Positions 1-6,861 of a stretch of 64,000 nucleotides of DNA are shown piece after piece (position 1 is the first letter of the stretch; every line of letters begins with the position of its first letter). The position numbers were made by a program, and so were the translations under genes. Origin of the DNA: CAZWTD01 sp964637345 (GTDB lineage: Bacteria; Patescibacteriota; Patescibacteriia; HK-STAS-PATE-3). The stretch lies in assembly GCA_964637345.1 (NCBI GenBank), contig CAZWTD010000001.1, positions 1 to 64,000 of the forward strand, written 5' to 3'. The notes below the pieces were generated by a model that saw only the letters and a list, made by a program, of their open reading frames with translations, did not search any database and was not told the DNA's origin.

Positions 1-1530
1 CCGCCGGAGAACCTCTCGCTGCTTCAGGGCATGAATAGCTCCGATGCACACTGGACTCCCTACGACTGGTCACGCGAAGATCAAGGCAGCGGCAGTCCGC
101 TCGCTGACTACCCGGCAACCCGGATCGTGTTCTACTCGAGCCGGAATGACTTCTTGCTCGGTGTACAGCCGGTTCGAAGCTATTGGGAGAGTCAGGGCAT
201 CACCACGTCCTCGTATCTTTGGTCGAATGCGCACCCCTACGGGGCGCACACAACGGCCGAGGGGATCTACAACTGGGCGATCGAAAACGAGCTGCCCTAC
301 CTCCCGCTCTTCGTCATCGTCGGTGAAGCGAACGAAGGAGACCATCCGGAGCGCAACATTGTCGGGACCTACTACGTTCCCGATGAGGATGACCAGTGCT
401 ACTGGAACTCCTGCGCCAGCGATCCGACCATCTTCGACTTCGACGGCGATAAGCTGCCTGACCTGCCCTGGACGCGCATCCCGGTTTACACGACGACCGA
501 GCTCGGCTACGCGGTAACAACGGCGTTGGAGTTCTACAGCAACCAGCACGTCATGTCTCCGCGTCTCCTTCTGCTCGACGGCGACCTCGGCGGCTGGCCC
601 TGCCAGCAGATCGAGGAGCCGAGGGCGACTGTCCTTGCGATTGCCGATCAGTTCCAAGACGAAGGAATTCCGGCGGTCGTGCTCCACGATTCCGACGTTC
701 CGGATTGCAGCGACTATGCGACTCGGCTCGCCCGGGTCCAGAACGTTGTCAATTCGAGCGCAGGCATCACCGAACTCGGCGGCCTCGGCCTGACGACCCA
801 CCGGTCCTTGCTGCCGGGCTATCACATCCAGAAGCTGTTCAGCCCGGTTTTCCAGATGTCGCACGTTTCGAAACTCCAACGCATCATCGGGGAGTTCCCG
901 GGCTGCGGCATGGGAGACACGGACCGTGCGAATCCGAGCTACTACCCGTCGATTCCGAAGATGTTCGTCGCGAGCAATCCGGCGAACTCGACGACTGCGG
1001 CGGCCTGGGTCTCGCATTCCCGCGGTGGAGATCGAGCGATCCACACGAGGTTCGCGAGGAAGTACTTCGGCGCTCGTCTCGACGGCGAATCCTGGTGCAT
1101 TCAGCAGGCGCTGTTCCGGGCGATCCGATCCTTTGGAGAGGAGCAGATCGCGGCTCGGGACTACCTCTTGCTGGCTGCTAGTTACGGGTTCCCGGTCCAG
1201 GCGCCCGGAATGTTCAACCCCTCATCCATCGAGGAGGCGTATCTCCCGGCGAGCGTTTCGATGAGCGTCGGCCCGAACCCGGTTCGGGATCGGACGAGCA
1301 TCGACTTCGCCCTCCCGGGCTACGGACGAGTTGACCTCCGGGTCTACGACGTCCAGGGGCGTTGTCTGCGAACGCTCGCCGAACGGCAGGTGACTGAGCC
1401 GGGACAGCATCGGCTCGTCTGGGACGGCCGTGATGACCAAGGTCGCCGGCTTGCCTCGGGCATCTACTACGTCCGTCTCCAAGTCAACGGACGCGACCGC
1501 GCCTCGAGTAAGGTCGTTGTCCTGAAGTAA
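1..1530 (+). CDS. C25-like (gingipain-fold) secreted peptidase with C-terminal FlgD/T9SS-type domain, 5' partial
   Basis: The frame is open from base 1, before the first ATG at 31, so the N-terminus is cut off by the window edge. Counting from that ATG, a core resembling caspase-fold C25 peptidases is seen: a hydrophobic strand LPLFVIVGEAN (about 90-100), DFDGDKLPDLPWTRIPV (about 133-149), and a late segment with GEFPGCGMG (Cys292) followed by an Ala/Ser-rich stretch as in C25 enzymes. The usual catalytic GHG His motif is not obvious, so activity is uncertain. The last ~85 residues match the FlgD-like/type A sorting fold (GPNPVRD, LRVYDVQGR, SGIYYVRL, ending KVVVLK), typical of secreted proteins of Bacteroidetes or Eisenbacteria-like bacteria and unusual in CPR. 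The coding GC is high. No linked partner gene is visible. Confidence 0.6.
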   Translation, partial: PPENLSLLQGMNSSDAHWTPYDWSREDQGSGSPLADYPATRIVFYSSRNDFLLGVQPVRSYWESQGITTSSYLWSNAHPYGAHTTAEGIYNWAIENELPYLPLFVIVGEANEGDHPERNIVGTYYVPDEDDQCYWNSCASDPTIFDFDGDKLPDLPWTRIPVYTTTELGYAVTTALEFYSNQHVMSPRLLLLDGDLGGWPCQQIEEPRATVLAIADQFQDEGIPAVVLHDSDVPDCSDYATRLARVQNVVNSSAGITELGGLGLTTHRSLLPGYHIQKLFSPVFQMSHVSKLQRIIGEFPGCGMGDTDRANPSYYPSIPKMFVASNPANSTTAAAWVSHSRGGDRAIHTRFARKYFGARLDGESWCIQQALFRAIRSFGEEQIAARDYLLLAASYGFPVQAPGMFNPSSIEEAYLPASVSMSVGPNPVRDRTSIDFALPGYGRVDLRVYDVQGRCLRTLAERQVTEPGQHRLVWDGRDDQGRRLASGIYYVRLQVNGRDRASSKVVVLK

Positions 1531-1559
1531 ACCAACACCAACATCGGACTTTCAACCAC

Positions 1560-1593
1560 GTACCGCTCTCGAGCTTCGGCTCATGAGCGGTAC
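1560..1593 (+). promoter_or_regulatory. Hairpin between C25-like gene and small peptide gene
   Basis: A perfect 9-bp inverted repeat (GTACCGCTC / GAGCGGTAC) lies 30 bases after the preceding stop and about 40 bases before the next SD. No T-tract follows, so it may be a factor-dependent terminator, an RNA end-stabiliser or a leader structure for the peptide gene. Confidence 0.4.
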
Positions 1594-1635
1594 ACCCTTG
1601 AGTGTCTGATCTTCAATCTGAAAGGAGGTGAGGAC

Positions 1636-1833
1636 ATGAATAAATATGCACGACGAATTGTGTTCACGGTTCTTGCCGTGGCGTCGGTTGCGACCTTCGG
1701 ACTCGCACTCGTAAAAGCCATGTCGAAACCGGTTGAGGCGCAGATCATCCCGGTCGATAGCTGGGGCTGCGTAAAAGCCTGTCATGGAGATCCAGTTTGC
1801 ATTCAGCGCAACTGTACGAAGAGTAGCGGTTAA
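1636..1833 (+). CDS. Small secreted cysteine-rich peptide (65 aa)
   Basis: A very strong SD (AAAGGAGGTG) sits 7-8 bases before the ATG. The N-terminus has a classical signal peptide: basic MNKYARR, a hydrophobic core at about 8-25, and a likely signal-peptidase site after PVEA (about residue 36). The predicted mature peptide is about 30 residues with four cysteines in a CX3CX5CX4C pattern (WGCVKACHGDPVC then NC), compatible with two disulfides. It is followed directly by an intrinsic terminator, giving a self-contained monocistronic unit. No family is recognised. A secreted toxin, bacteriocin or disulfide-stabilised adhesion peptide are all possible; none is shown by the sequence. Confidence 0.6.
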   Translation: MNKYARRIVFTVLAVASVATFGLALVKAMSKPVEAQIIPVDSWGCVKACHGDPVCIQRNCTKSSG

Positions 1834-1840
1834 CGCTAAC

Positions 1841-1890
1841 AAAAACCGTCCGACTCTCGACCGATCGAGTGAGGGCGGTTTTTGTTTTTT
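1841..1890 (+). terminator. Intrinsic terminator of the Cys-rich peptide gene
   Basis: AAAAACCG(T)CC pairs with GGGCGGTTTTT across a loop that itself contains TCGACCGATCGA, then TGTTTTTT. It starts 8 bases after the stop. Confidence 0.85.
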
Positions 1891-1953
1891 GAGAAAGAAA
1901 AGAGGCCCCGCGTCCGTTCCGAAGTCGTCGTGACTTGGATTGGAGGCGGGGCC
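1891..1953 (-). terminator. Intrinsic terminator for the minus-strand small ORF
   Basis: On the minus strand GGCCCCGC pairs with GCGGGGCC (1903-1953) and is followed by CTCTTTTCTTTCTC. It is back to back with the plus-strand terminator, so both small units end here. Confidence 0.7.
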
Positions 1954-1986
1954 CGTTCGTGGGCGTCCGGAGACTCGAACTCCGAG

Positions 1987-2127
1987 TTAGACCGCGGCGC
2001 CCAGGTCGTTGGCGATGCCGGCGTTCGGGCCGTTCTTCTTCGCGATGGCCTGCCGGTTGTTCCAAAGAGCGGAAGAGGACTCGGTCTGCGGGGGCCCGTG
2101 AATCCGGGCCCGATGGATCACGATCAT
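1987..2127 (-). CDS. Small hypothetical protein (46 aa)
   Basis: The start at 2127 is chosen because GGGAGGT lies 9 bases upstream; the frame can be extended to a GTG at 2172 (61 aa) but without an SD there. The product begins MIVIHRARIHGPPQ and contains RQAIAKKNGPNAGIAN; it has no signal peptide or membrane segment and matches no family I know. It sits in a complete transcription unit: promoter at 2376-2403, long leader, terminator at 1891-1953, which argues that it is real. A noncoding role of the whole transcript cannot be excluded. Confidence 0.4.
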   Translation of the reverse strand: MIVIHRARIHGPPQTESSSALWNNRQAIAKKNGPNAGIANDLGAAV

Positions 2128-2369
2128 GAGGTAGTACCTCCCGTCGTGCTGGTTTTTGTACCCGCGACTCACATCTTCGTGGGAGCAACGAGAACAAGAG
2201 ATTCCCCTTTGTTCACCCTGAGTCGTGAGGCGAACGCCGGGGTTACCTTAATCGAGCATGCCACCACCTCCTTCTCATCCCTCGGAGTTGAGGGATGGTT
2301 GTTGCGGACCGTGCCAAGGACGCAGGGAGGGGCCGAGCAGTTGACCAAGACCAAGAAGACTGTCGGCAA
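2128..2369 (-). promoter_or_regulatory. Long 5' leader with hairpin and SD-driven mini-ORF
   Basis: This 240-base stretch carries no supported gene. On the minus strand it holds a perfect 8-bp hairpin (2276-2297, CATCCCTC/GAGGGATG), then AAGGAGG and, 7 bases on, the mini-ORF ATGCTCGATTAA (2259-2248; Met-Leu-Asp-stop). A second start-stop ATGTGA lies at about 2174. The layout suggests a translated leader or attenuator, but no known riboswitch is recognised. Confidence 0.35.
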
Positions 2370-2375
2370 GGCTAA

Positions 2376-2436
2376 GTAATACCACGTTGAAAAATGGCGT
2401 CAATAGGATTATCCACAAGTGGGGCAAAACGTGGTA
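2376..2436 (-). promoter_or_regulatory. Minus-strand promoter with overlapping 9-bp inverted repeat
   Basis: Minus strand TTGACG (2403-2398), 16-base spacer, TATTAC (2381-2376). The inverted repeat TACCACGTT (2380-2388) / AACGTGGTA (2428-2436) overlaps the -10 on one side and brackets the -35, as an operator would. The repeat also lies just upstream of the divergent nuclease gene at 2470. Confidence 0.45.
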
Positions 2437-2469
2437 GGAATAGTTAGAGAATGATAGGATATCTATACT

Positions 2470-3249
2470 ATGTCGAAATACTATAATCCGGTACGCGCTT
2501 CCAATCTCTTCGATCCAAAGTCGAAGCAGGCCTTTCGCCTAAGCCGGACGAAAATCGACCTCTTTCTGAATTGTCCGCGATGTTTTTATCTTGATCGCCG
2601 TCTCGGAATTGGACAGCCGCCGGGCTTCCCGATGAACCTCAACAGCGCGGTTGATGCGCTTTTGAAAAAGGAGTTTGATGCGCACCGAGCAAGGAAAACT
2701 CCGCACCCGCTCATGAAAACCTACGGCATCGAGGCGGTTCCTTTCGACAATCCCCGGATGGACGAATGGCGCGATTCGCTTCGCCGGGGAATTACCTACC
2801 TTCATCAAGCGACAAAGTTTCTGGTGACCGGCGGCGTCGATGATGTGTGGGTAAACGCGAAGGGCGACCTCCACATTGTTGATTATAAGGCAACGGCGAA
2901 AGACGGCGAGGTTTCGATCGACGCCGACTGGCAGATTGCCTACAAGCGCCAAACGGAAGTCTACCAATGGCTCTTTCGGATGAATGGCTTCAGCGTTTCG
3001 GACACCGGGTATTTTGTCTACTGCAACGGGCAAACCGATCGGAAAGCCTTTGACGGAAAACTTGAGTTCGACGTCGTTGTGCTCGCGTACCAAGGAAAGG
3101 CCGATTGGATTGAGGAGGCTTTGCGTGATGCGCGCGCCTGCCTCGAATCCTCCGTTCTTCCTAAGGCCGGGACAGAGTGCGATTTCTGCGCCTATCGGGA
3201 GGCGGTCAGCAAGGTCGAGCAAAAGCCTGGACAGCAACGGATGCTATGA
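2470..3249 (+). CDS. PD-(D/E)XK superfamily nuclease (Cas4/RecB-like)
   Basis: The order of motifs is that of the PDDEXK_1 group: FRLSRTKIDLFLNCPRCFYLD (about 22-42, with Cys35 and Cys38), an acidic residue in GGVDDVW, the core D138-Y139-K140 after the strand LHIV, and QTEVYQWL (QxxxY motif). The end has CDFC (Cys237, Cys240). The four cysteines suggest a Cas4-like Fe-S cluster, although spacing is not canonical. There are no cas genes nearby. The ATG of the AlkD-like gene overlaps its stop (ATGA), so the two are translationally coupled and a joint DNA-repair role is a reasonable inference. Confidence 0.75.
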   Translation: MSKYYNPVRASNLFDPKSKQAFRLSRTKIDLFLNCPRCFYLDRRLGIGQPPGFPMNLNSAVDALLKKEFDAHRARKTPHPLMKTYGIEAVPFDNPRMDEWRDSLRRGITYLHQATKFLVTGGVDDVWVNAKGDLHIVDYKATAKDGEVSIDADWQIAYKRQTEVYQWLFRMNGFSVSDTGYFVYCNGQTDRKAFDGKLEFDVVVLAYQGKADWIEEALRDARACLESSVLPKAGTECDFCAYREAVSKVEQKPGQQRML

Positions 3250-3941
3250 AGACCCTAGGCCTTTGGACAACCGCGAAGGTGCTTGCCGACCTAAAACGGC
3301 AGGGGAGCGCGCGCAACCGCGCCGGGATGGCACGCTTTGGTATTGCTGTAGACCGAGCCTTCGGTGTGCCCGTCCCAAAAATACGAGCGCTCGCGAAAAC
3401 AATTGGTCAGGATCATGCCTTCGCGCTAGCTCTCTGGAAAACCGGAAACCACGAAGCCCGTCTTCTCGCGACGATGATCGCGGATCCGAAGTCACTAACC
3501 ACGGCGCAGGCTGATGCGTGGGTAAAAGATTTTGATTCTTGGGATGTCTGCGATCAGGCCTGTATGAATCTCATCGATAAGACCTCGTTTGCCTTTTCAC
3601 AGGCGCTCGTCTGGGCAAAACGAAAACGGGAATTCGAAAAGCGGGCTGGTTTTGCGCTCATGGCCGCGCTCGCCTCCCACGACAAAGAGTCAAACGACGA
3701 GCGCTTCCTCCCGTTCTTTCGAGCCATTTTGGCAGCGTCTGACGACGATCGTAACTTTGTTCGGAAAGCGGTGAACTGGGCATTGCGGGGGATCGGGAAA
3801 CGGAATCGGAAGCTGAACGCCCTCGCAACGCACGCTGCTGACCTCCTTCGGAAGTCAGAAACAAAAAGCGCTCGCTGGATCGGCGCGGACGCCTATCGCG
3901 AGTTAACGCACCCGGCAACGAAGAAACGTTTACCGAAATAG
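3246..3941 (+). CDS. AlkD-like DNA alkylation repair protein (HEAT-repeat DNA glycosylase)
   Basis: 231 residues, the usual AlkD size. The start overlaps the preceding stop (ATGA). Family hallmarks are visible: GVPVPKIRALAK near the N-terminus, the WDVCD segment equivalent to the Trp/Asp pair that contacts the alkylated base, and FVRKAVNWALRGIGKRN holding the conserved Arg and Trp. The protein is all-alpha and Lys/Arg-rich, as expected for a DNA-wrapping HEAT array that excises positively charged N3/N7-alkylated purines. A shared terminator follows at 3948. Confidence 0.85.
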   Translation: MKTLGLWTTAKVLADLKRQGSARNRAGMARFGIAVDRAFGVPVPKIRALAKTIGQDHAFALALWKTGNHEARLLATMIADPKSLTTAQADAWVKDFDSWDVCDQACMNLIDKTSFAFSQALVWAKRKREFEKRAGFALMAALASHDKESNDERFLPFFRAILAASDDDRNFVRKAVNWALRGIGKRNRKLNALATHAADLLRKSETKSARWIGADAYRELTHPATKKRLPK

Positions 3942-3947
3942 AAGAAA

Positions 3948-3993
3948 GCCCCGCATCATTGAACAGTCGAAGCTGTTTTTTTTGATGCGGGGC
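3948..3993. terminator. Bidirectional terminator between convergent genes
   Basis: An 11-bp outer stem (GCCCCGCATCA / TGATGCGGGGC) encloses a small inner hairpin AACAG/CTGTT followed by eight T. The inner hairpin can stop plus-strand transcripts from alkD. The outer stem followed on the minus strand by TTTCTTCTATTTC can stop the 4014-4574 gene. Confidence 0.75.
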
Positions 3994-4013
3994 GATCGAA
4001 GGTGCTAGCCGAG

Positions 4014-4574
4014 CTAACTCGAGAAGCCAGTCGTTCGGCACCAGTCTGCCCAACGGGTACCGGAAACGAAGTAGGTTCGCTGTCGGTGCCCGTCCCCCTC
4101 CGGAATATCGATCTGAATGAAGGGGTAGATGACGAGTCCCGGAGCCGTCTGCTCAAGATGCTGTTTTCCCGCCTTGAGCAGGTGGATCACTTGAGGCAGA
4201 GAAAGGGATCCGCCGTATGCCTTCCCGCAGGGCCCGTGCGCACAGAGAGCAACTGTCGTGATGTTCTTGAGTTGAGAGGCCTCACGGATGTGGGCGACGA
4301 GAACGGGAGATTCTCCGTGCTGGGCAAGCGGGGAATCCGGGTGGAGGAGAAGCGGTCCGCCGTTAAGGGCGATCGTGTGGACTCGCCGGAGACTTCCACA
4401 GTCAGCGAGTACACTGCCGAGGTGTTCGAAGATGTCGGGGAACTGGTCCCCATCTGCGCATGAAACGAGGATCACGCCACCATTGACGCCGAGCCGATGC
4501 GGCTCGACTTCTTCGAGGACTGCGAATCCGCGAAGGTTCGCGTAATGCCCAACGTCGACGTCAGAAAGTTTCAC
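4014..4574 (-). CDS. Beta-carbonic-anhydrase-like protein (186 aa)
   Basis: GTG at 4574 is taken as start because AAGGAGG lies 4 bases upstream; a longer frame to TTG 4628 starts at the -10 element. Three segments line up in order with beta-carbonic anhydrase zinc motifs: VSCADGDQ (CxDxR-like), IALNGGP (IRNAGN-like), and VALCAHGPCGK (GHxxCG-like), giving Cys, His, Cys ligands. The Asp is present but the usual Arg partner of the catalytic dyad is not. The protein is short and ends with a SGTRWADWC segment. It may bind zinc without being a canonical anhydrase. It is monocistronic with its own promoter and terminator. Confidence 0.5.
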   Translation of the reverse strand: MKLSDVDVGHYANLRGFAVLEEVEPHRLGVNGGVILVSCADGDQFPDIFEHLGSVLADCGSLRRVHTIALNGGPLLLHPDSPLAQHGESPVLVAHIREASQLKNITTVALCAHGPCGKAYGGSLSLPQVIHLLKAGKQHLEQTAPGLVIYPFIQIDIPEGDGHRQRTYFVSGTRWADWCRTTGFSS

Positions 4575-4627
4575 GAGGCCTCCTTCGGGCTGGAATGAAC
4601 AACCGTTGCGCCAAAGCACAACGGACA

Positions 4628-4655
4628 ATCATAAGCTTTTTTCGAGAAAAGTCAA
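4628..4655 (-). promoter_or_regulatory. Promoter of the carbonic-anhydrase-like gene
   Basis: TTGACT (4655-4650), 16-base spacer, TATGAT (4633-4628). The expected start near 4621 leaves a leader of about 45 bases containing the SD. Confidence 0.75.
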
Positions 4656-4777
4656 GCCGGGCGATTTTATTTCGACGGGGTCTGACGGACTTGCGAAGAT
4701 TTGGGCTTCGTTGATACACTTTTCATGGAGGCACTCTTTCACAACAGGGCAGTACCACCTTGGGAGAGGGGGTCTTT

Positions 4778-5479
4778 TTGAGTAGAGTCCGAAGCTCGAG
4801 GAACCAAGGTCGAAAGAAGAAGAGAAAGCCCCTCCCTGAGCAGATTCAGGAGGAAGGGCGCATTCATCGATTTACAGAGCGACTCCAGCTGTGTCCGGTG
4901 TGTATTGAGAAGATGCGCGTCCGGCTCATCGTTGCGAGTAGAAACGGAGGAATTCACTCGGTTGATCGCCTCGAGGAGGAGGCGGCCAGCGACTGTCCGA
5001 TCTGCCAGCTCTTTGTGTTCGAACCGGACCAACGGCTGCCGCTCGGATATCGTCAAACCATGAATCCGGCTCTGTGGAGGGACAGGGCCTATCGGTTGGA
5101 CGCGTCGCGCTACGCGCTCAGTCAGCGCGTGACTCCCCGGTATTGTCTGCAGAGGAATGTGTTCGTTTGGCCGGATGGGTATCAGAACCCACTAGCCCAT
5201 TACGTTCGCTACGACTTGCGGCGTCAGCTCTATCAGCGGCACCGATCCTGCGAACGATGTCATGCCCGGGGATCCCTTTCCATCGATCACATCATTCCCT
5301 TTTATCGGGGCGGTCGGACGCTCCCGGCGAATCTCCAGGTGTTGTGTCGGAGGTGCAACACGGAGAAGGGGAGTGATTTGCCGGTCATCGTTGATGGCCG
5401 GCCGAACGGGAGAAACATGTTCCAGGCGGTTGTCTCTGTCCTTGTATGGAACACCCGCCACGAGGCCTGGGAGCGCTAG
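4778..5479 (+). CDS. HNH endonuclease-domain protein with four CxxC motifs
   Basis: The C-terminal third is a clear HNH fold: SCERC, then LSIDHIIPFYRGG and NLQVLCRRCNTEKG, giving a zinc-bound beta-beta-alpha-metal site. Two further CxxC pairs lie earlier (LCPVC and DCPIC, about 36-80), so the protein probably binds two zinc ions. The N-terminus is very basic (RKKKRKPL). No ATG is near; TTG at 4778 has GAGGGGG about 8 bases upstream, and TTG 4760 is an alternative. HNH proteins of this plain type occur in phage, in restriction systems and as free-standing nucleases; the context does not decide. The terminator overlaps its stop. Confidence 0.7.
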   Translation: MSRVRSSRNQGRKKKRKPLPEQIQEEGRIHRFTERLQLCPVCIEKMRVRLIVASRNGGIHSVDRLEEEAASDCPICQLFVFEPDQRLPLGYRQTMNPALWRDRAYRLDASRYALSQRVTPRYCLQRNVFVWPDGYQNPLAHYVRYDLRRQLYQRHRSCERCHARGSLSIDHIIPFYRGGRTLPANLQVLCRRCNTEKGSDLPVIVDGRPNGRNMFQAVVSVLVWNTRHEAWER

Positions 5480-5497
5480 CGCCCAGGCCTTTTCCTT
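5463..5497 (+). terminator. Intrinsic terminator of the HNH gene
   Basis: AGGCCTGG / CCAGGCCT stem (5463-5490) with GCGCTAGCGC in the loop, then TTTTCCTT. The stop codon TAG is in the loop. Confidence 0.85.
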
Positions 5498-5523
5498 GTC
5501 TTGCGGTATGATATACTTGGTGT

Positions 5524-5991
5524 ATGGAACAGAAGACCCTCTACCAAATCATGATCCGTATTAAGGATTCTTTCGTCACGGTCCTGAAAGACAAGCTCGA
5601 CGTTTCCGAGCCGACCTTGCTCGAAGAACGGGATCACTACTTTCAGACTGTCGTTCGGGATCGAACGGAAAAGCTCACCGAAAGCGAAGGTAAGTACTTT
5701 TTTGAAACCCTAACGAAAGAAGAACATCTGTTTCGCGTTGAGCAGAAAGAGTTGAGCGAAGCTGAGAAAGACCGCGCCTTGGAGGCTGCGACGGTCAGCG
5801 TCTCTTTCCATCGCCATCGGGAGCGCTACCAGGTCCAGTCGGTTGAAGTCTCGGTCGACCGGATTGATGAATTGGGAACCTTCCTGGAAATTGAAGGGTT
5901 TGATCGGGCCGCGGTTGAATCTCTCGCTACCTCACTAGGATTCCGGGCGCCTCAGTTTATTGAGCATCCCTACGACTGGTTGAAGCGATAA
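5524..5991 (+). CDS. CYTH-like domain protein (class IV adenylate cyclase / triphosphatase fold)
   Basis: 155 residues. The second half carries the strands of the CYTH fold: KYFFETLTKEEHLFRVEQKEL, VSVSFHRHRERYQVQ, and VSVDRIDELGTFLEIEGFD, the last matching the LDxVxxLGxFxEIE signature seen in CyaB and thiamine triphosphatases. CYTH enzymes act on triphosphorylated substrates with acidic residues binding Mg2+. The N-terminal ExExK is not clear (QIMIRIKDSF), so the substrate is open. TATACT at 5512-5517 puts the predicted transcript start on or next to the ATG, consistent with leaderless translation. Its stop overlaps the ATG of the next gene (TAATG). Confidence 0.6.
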   Translation: MEQKTLYQIMIRIKDSFVTVLKDKLDVSEPTLLEERDHYFQTVVRDRTEKLTESEGKYFFETLTKEEHLFRVEQKELSEAEKDRALEAATVSVSFHRHRERYQVQSVEVSVDRIDELGTFLEIEGFDRAAVESLATSLGFRAPQFIEHPYDWLKR

Positions 5992-6497
5992 TGATGCCTT
6001 CTTTTCTGGTGACGGTCTTCTCCCGGCGTATTCGGGGCGCGAGCCAAGGCATGCTCGTCGGCCTTCTCTTTGCCGTTCTCTTGCCCCTTAGGGCGATGGG
6101 AGGGGAGGGATTAACAATTGAGCCTGCTCAAGTCAGAGTCGGGGAGTCGGTGCGCCTCACCTACGACGCTCAAGCGATTCAAACAACAACGCCTCTCGCG
6201 CTTGAACTTTGGAATCAAGGGAAACGCGTTGTACGAACCGGGCCCTACGTTGGATCGTCCATCTTGTTCGATATCGTGCCAACGCAGGTCGGTGAGTATG
6301 AAGTCCGAATAGTGAGCGCGGATCCGCTTAGTGACACGCGCCTTGTTGCTACTAGCTTTGTTGTCCTTCCAAAATTAGCAAGCGGCCAGGAAATTGCTCG
6401 CGGAGTTCTCGTATTACTTGTTGCGGGTGGCGTTGTTATTGCGCTCACCATAGGGCTCATTATTTTCTTGCGCTGGCCGCGTCGGAAAAATAGCTGA
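5991..6497 (+). CDS. Membrane-anchored exported protein (168 aa)
   Basis: The product has an N-terminal hydrophobic segment (about 20-38) ending near AMGGEG as a signal peptide, a beta-rich extracytoplasmic domain (about 40-130) with alternating strands such as VRLTYDAQ and GEYEVRIVSADP, and a C-terminal membrane helix (about 140-160) followed by RWPRRKNS. This is a type I membrane topology with an Ig/cohesin-like outer domain. It is co-transcribed with the CYTH gene (1-base overlap). Function unknown. Confidence 0.6.
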   Translation: MMPSFLVTVFSRRIRGASQGMLVGLLFAVLLPLRAMGGEGLTIEPAQVRVGESVRLTYDAQAIQTTTPLALELWNQGKRVVRTGPYVGSSILFDIVPTQVGEYEVRIVSADPLSDTRLVATSFVVLPKLASGQEIARGVLVLLVAGGVVIALTIGLIIFLRWPRRKNS

Positions 6498-6522
6498 ACA
6501 CGAATCGTGTTCAGCGTTTTTT
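6493..6522. terminator. Bidirectional terminator
   Basis: 10-bp stem GCTGAACACG / CGTGTTCAGC with a 3-base loop, followed by GTTTTTT on the plus strand and by TATTTTT on the minus strand. It separates the convergent exported-protein gene and sodX-like gene. Confidence 0.85.
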
Positions 6523-6861
6523 CATGAGGAGGCGCCCGAGAATGGCGCTTCGTTTGATTGGTCCAAAGTGACGACTGTCTGTGCTTTGCTCAGGCTGATC
6601 ACCGAAGAGTCCGTATTCGTCGTCCTTGCAGAGGTGTTCTTGATTCATGCAGCGCAGCGTCTCTCCTGGAAGAATCTGTATGCGCTTCACGATGAGTTGT
6701 TGCGTTCGCGGATCATGCGCAAGAACGCAGTCGCCTCGTCGAGGCGAACGAAAGAGGTAGGGGAAAACTAGATAATGCTGTCCGGCCTTGAGTCTTGGCT
6801 CCATGCTCGAGCCAACAACAACGATGTGTCTCGGGCGCAGACGAGTAATCCAGGCGAGCAT
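6511..6861 (-). CDS. sodX: S26 family signal-peptidase-like protease, probable NiSOD maturation protease
   Basis: 116 residues, much shorter than housekeeping LepB. It has VGSSMEPRLKAGQ with the nucleophile Ser, YLFRSPRRGDCVLAHDP, LIVKRIQILPGE with the general-base Lys, and a DSRHFGPIKRSAILGR box. This is the minimal catalytic core of the nickel-type SOD maturation protease group. The gene starts at the stop of sodN (TGATG, 1-base overlap). In known systems this protease cuts the NiSOD leader to free His1, which becomes a nickel ligand. The SodX name is inferred from this linkage and the small size. Confidence 0.8.
   Translation of the reverse strand: MLAWITRLRPRHIVVVGSSMEPRLKAGQHYLVFPYLFRSPRRGDCVLAHDPRTQQLIVKRIQILPGETLRCMNQEHLCKDDEYGLFGDQPEQSTDSRHFGPIKRSAILGRLLMKKR

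Noticed and set aside
1882..2379. 165-residue plus-strand open frame across 1882-2379
   Set aside because: It starts inside a terminator T-tract, has no SD, runs antisense to a better supported small gene with promoter, leader and terminator, and its protein has no coherent pattern.
2409..2417. TTATCCACA, a perfect DnaA-box sequence
   Set aside because: A single box with no cluster, no AT-rich unwinding region and no dnaA/dnaN nearby does not make an origin.
2470..3249. Cas4 of a CRISPR system
   Set aside because: Only a Cas4-like PD-(D/E)XK domain; there is no array or other cas gene, and the partner gene is AlkD-like.
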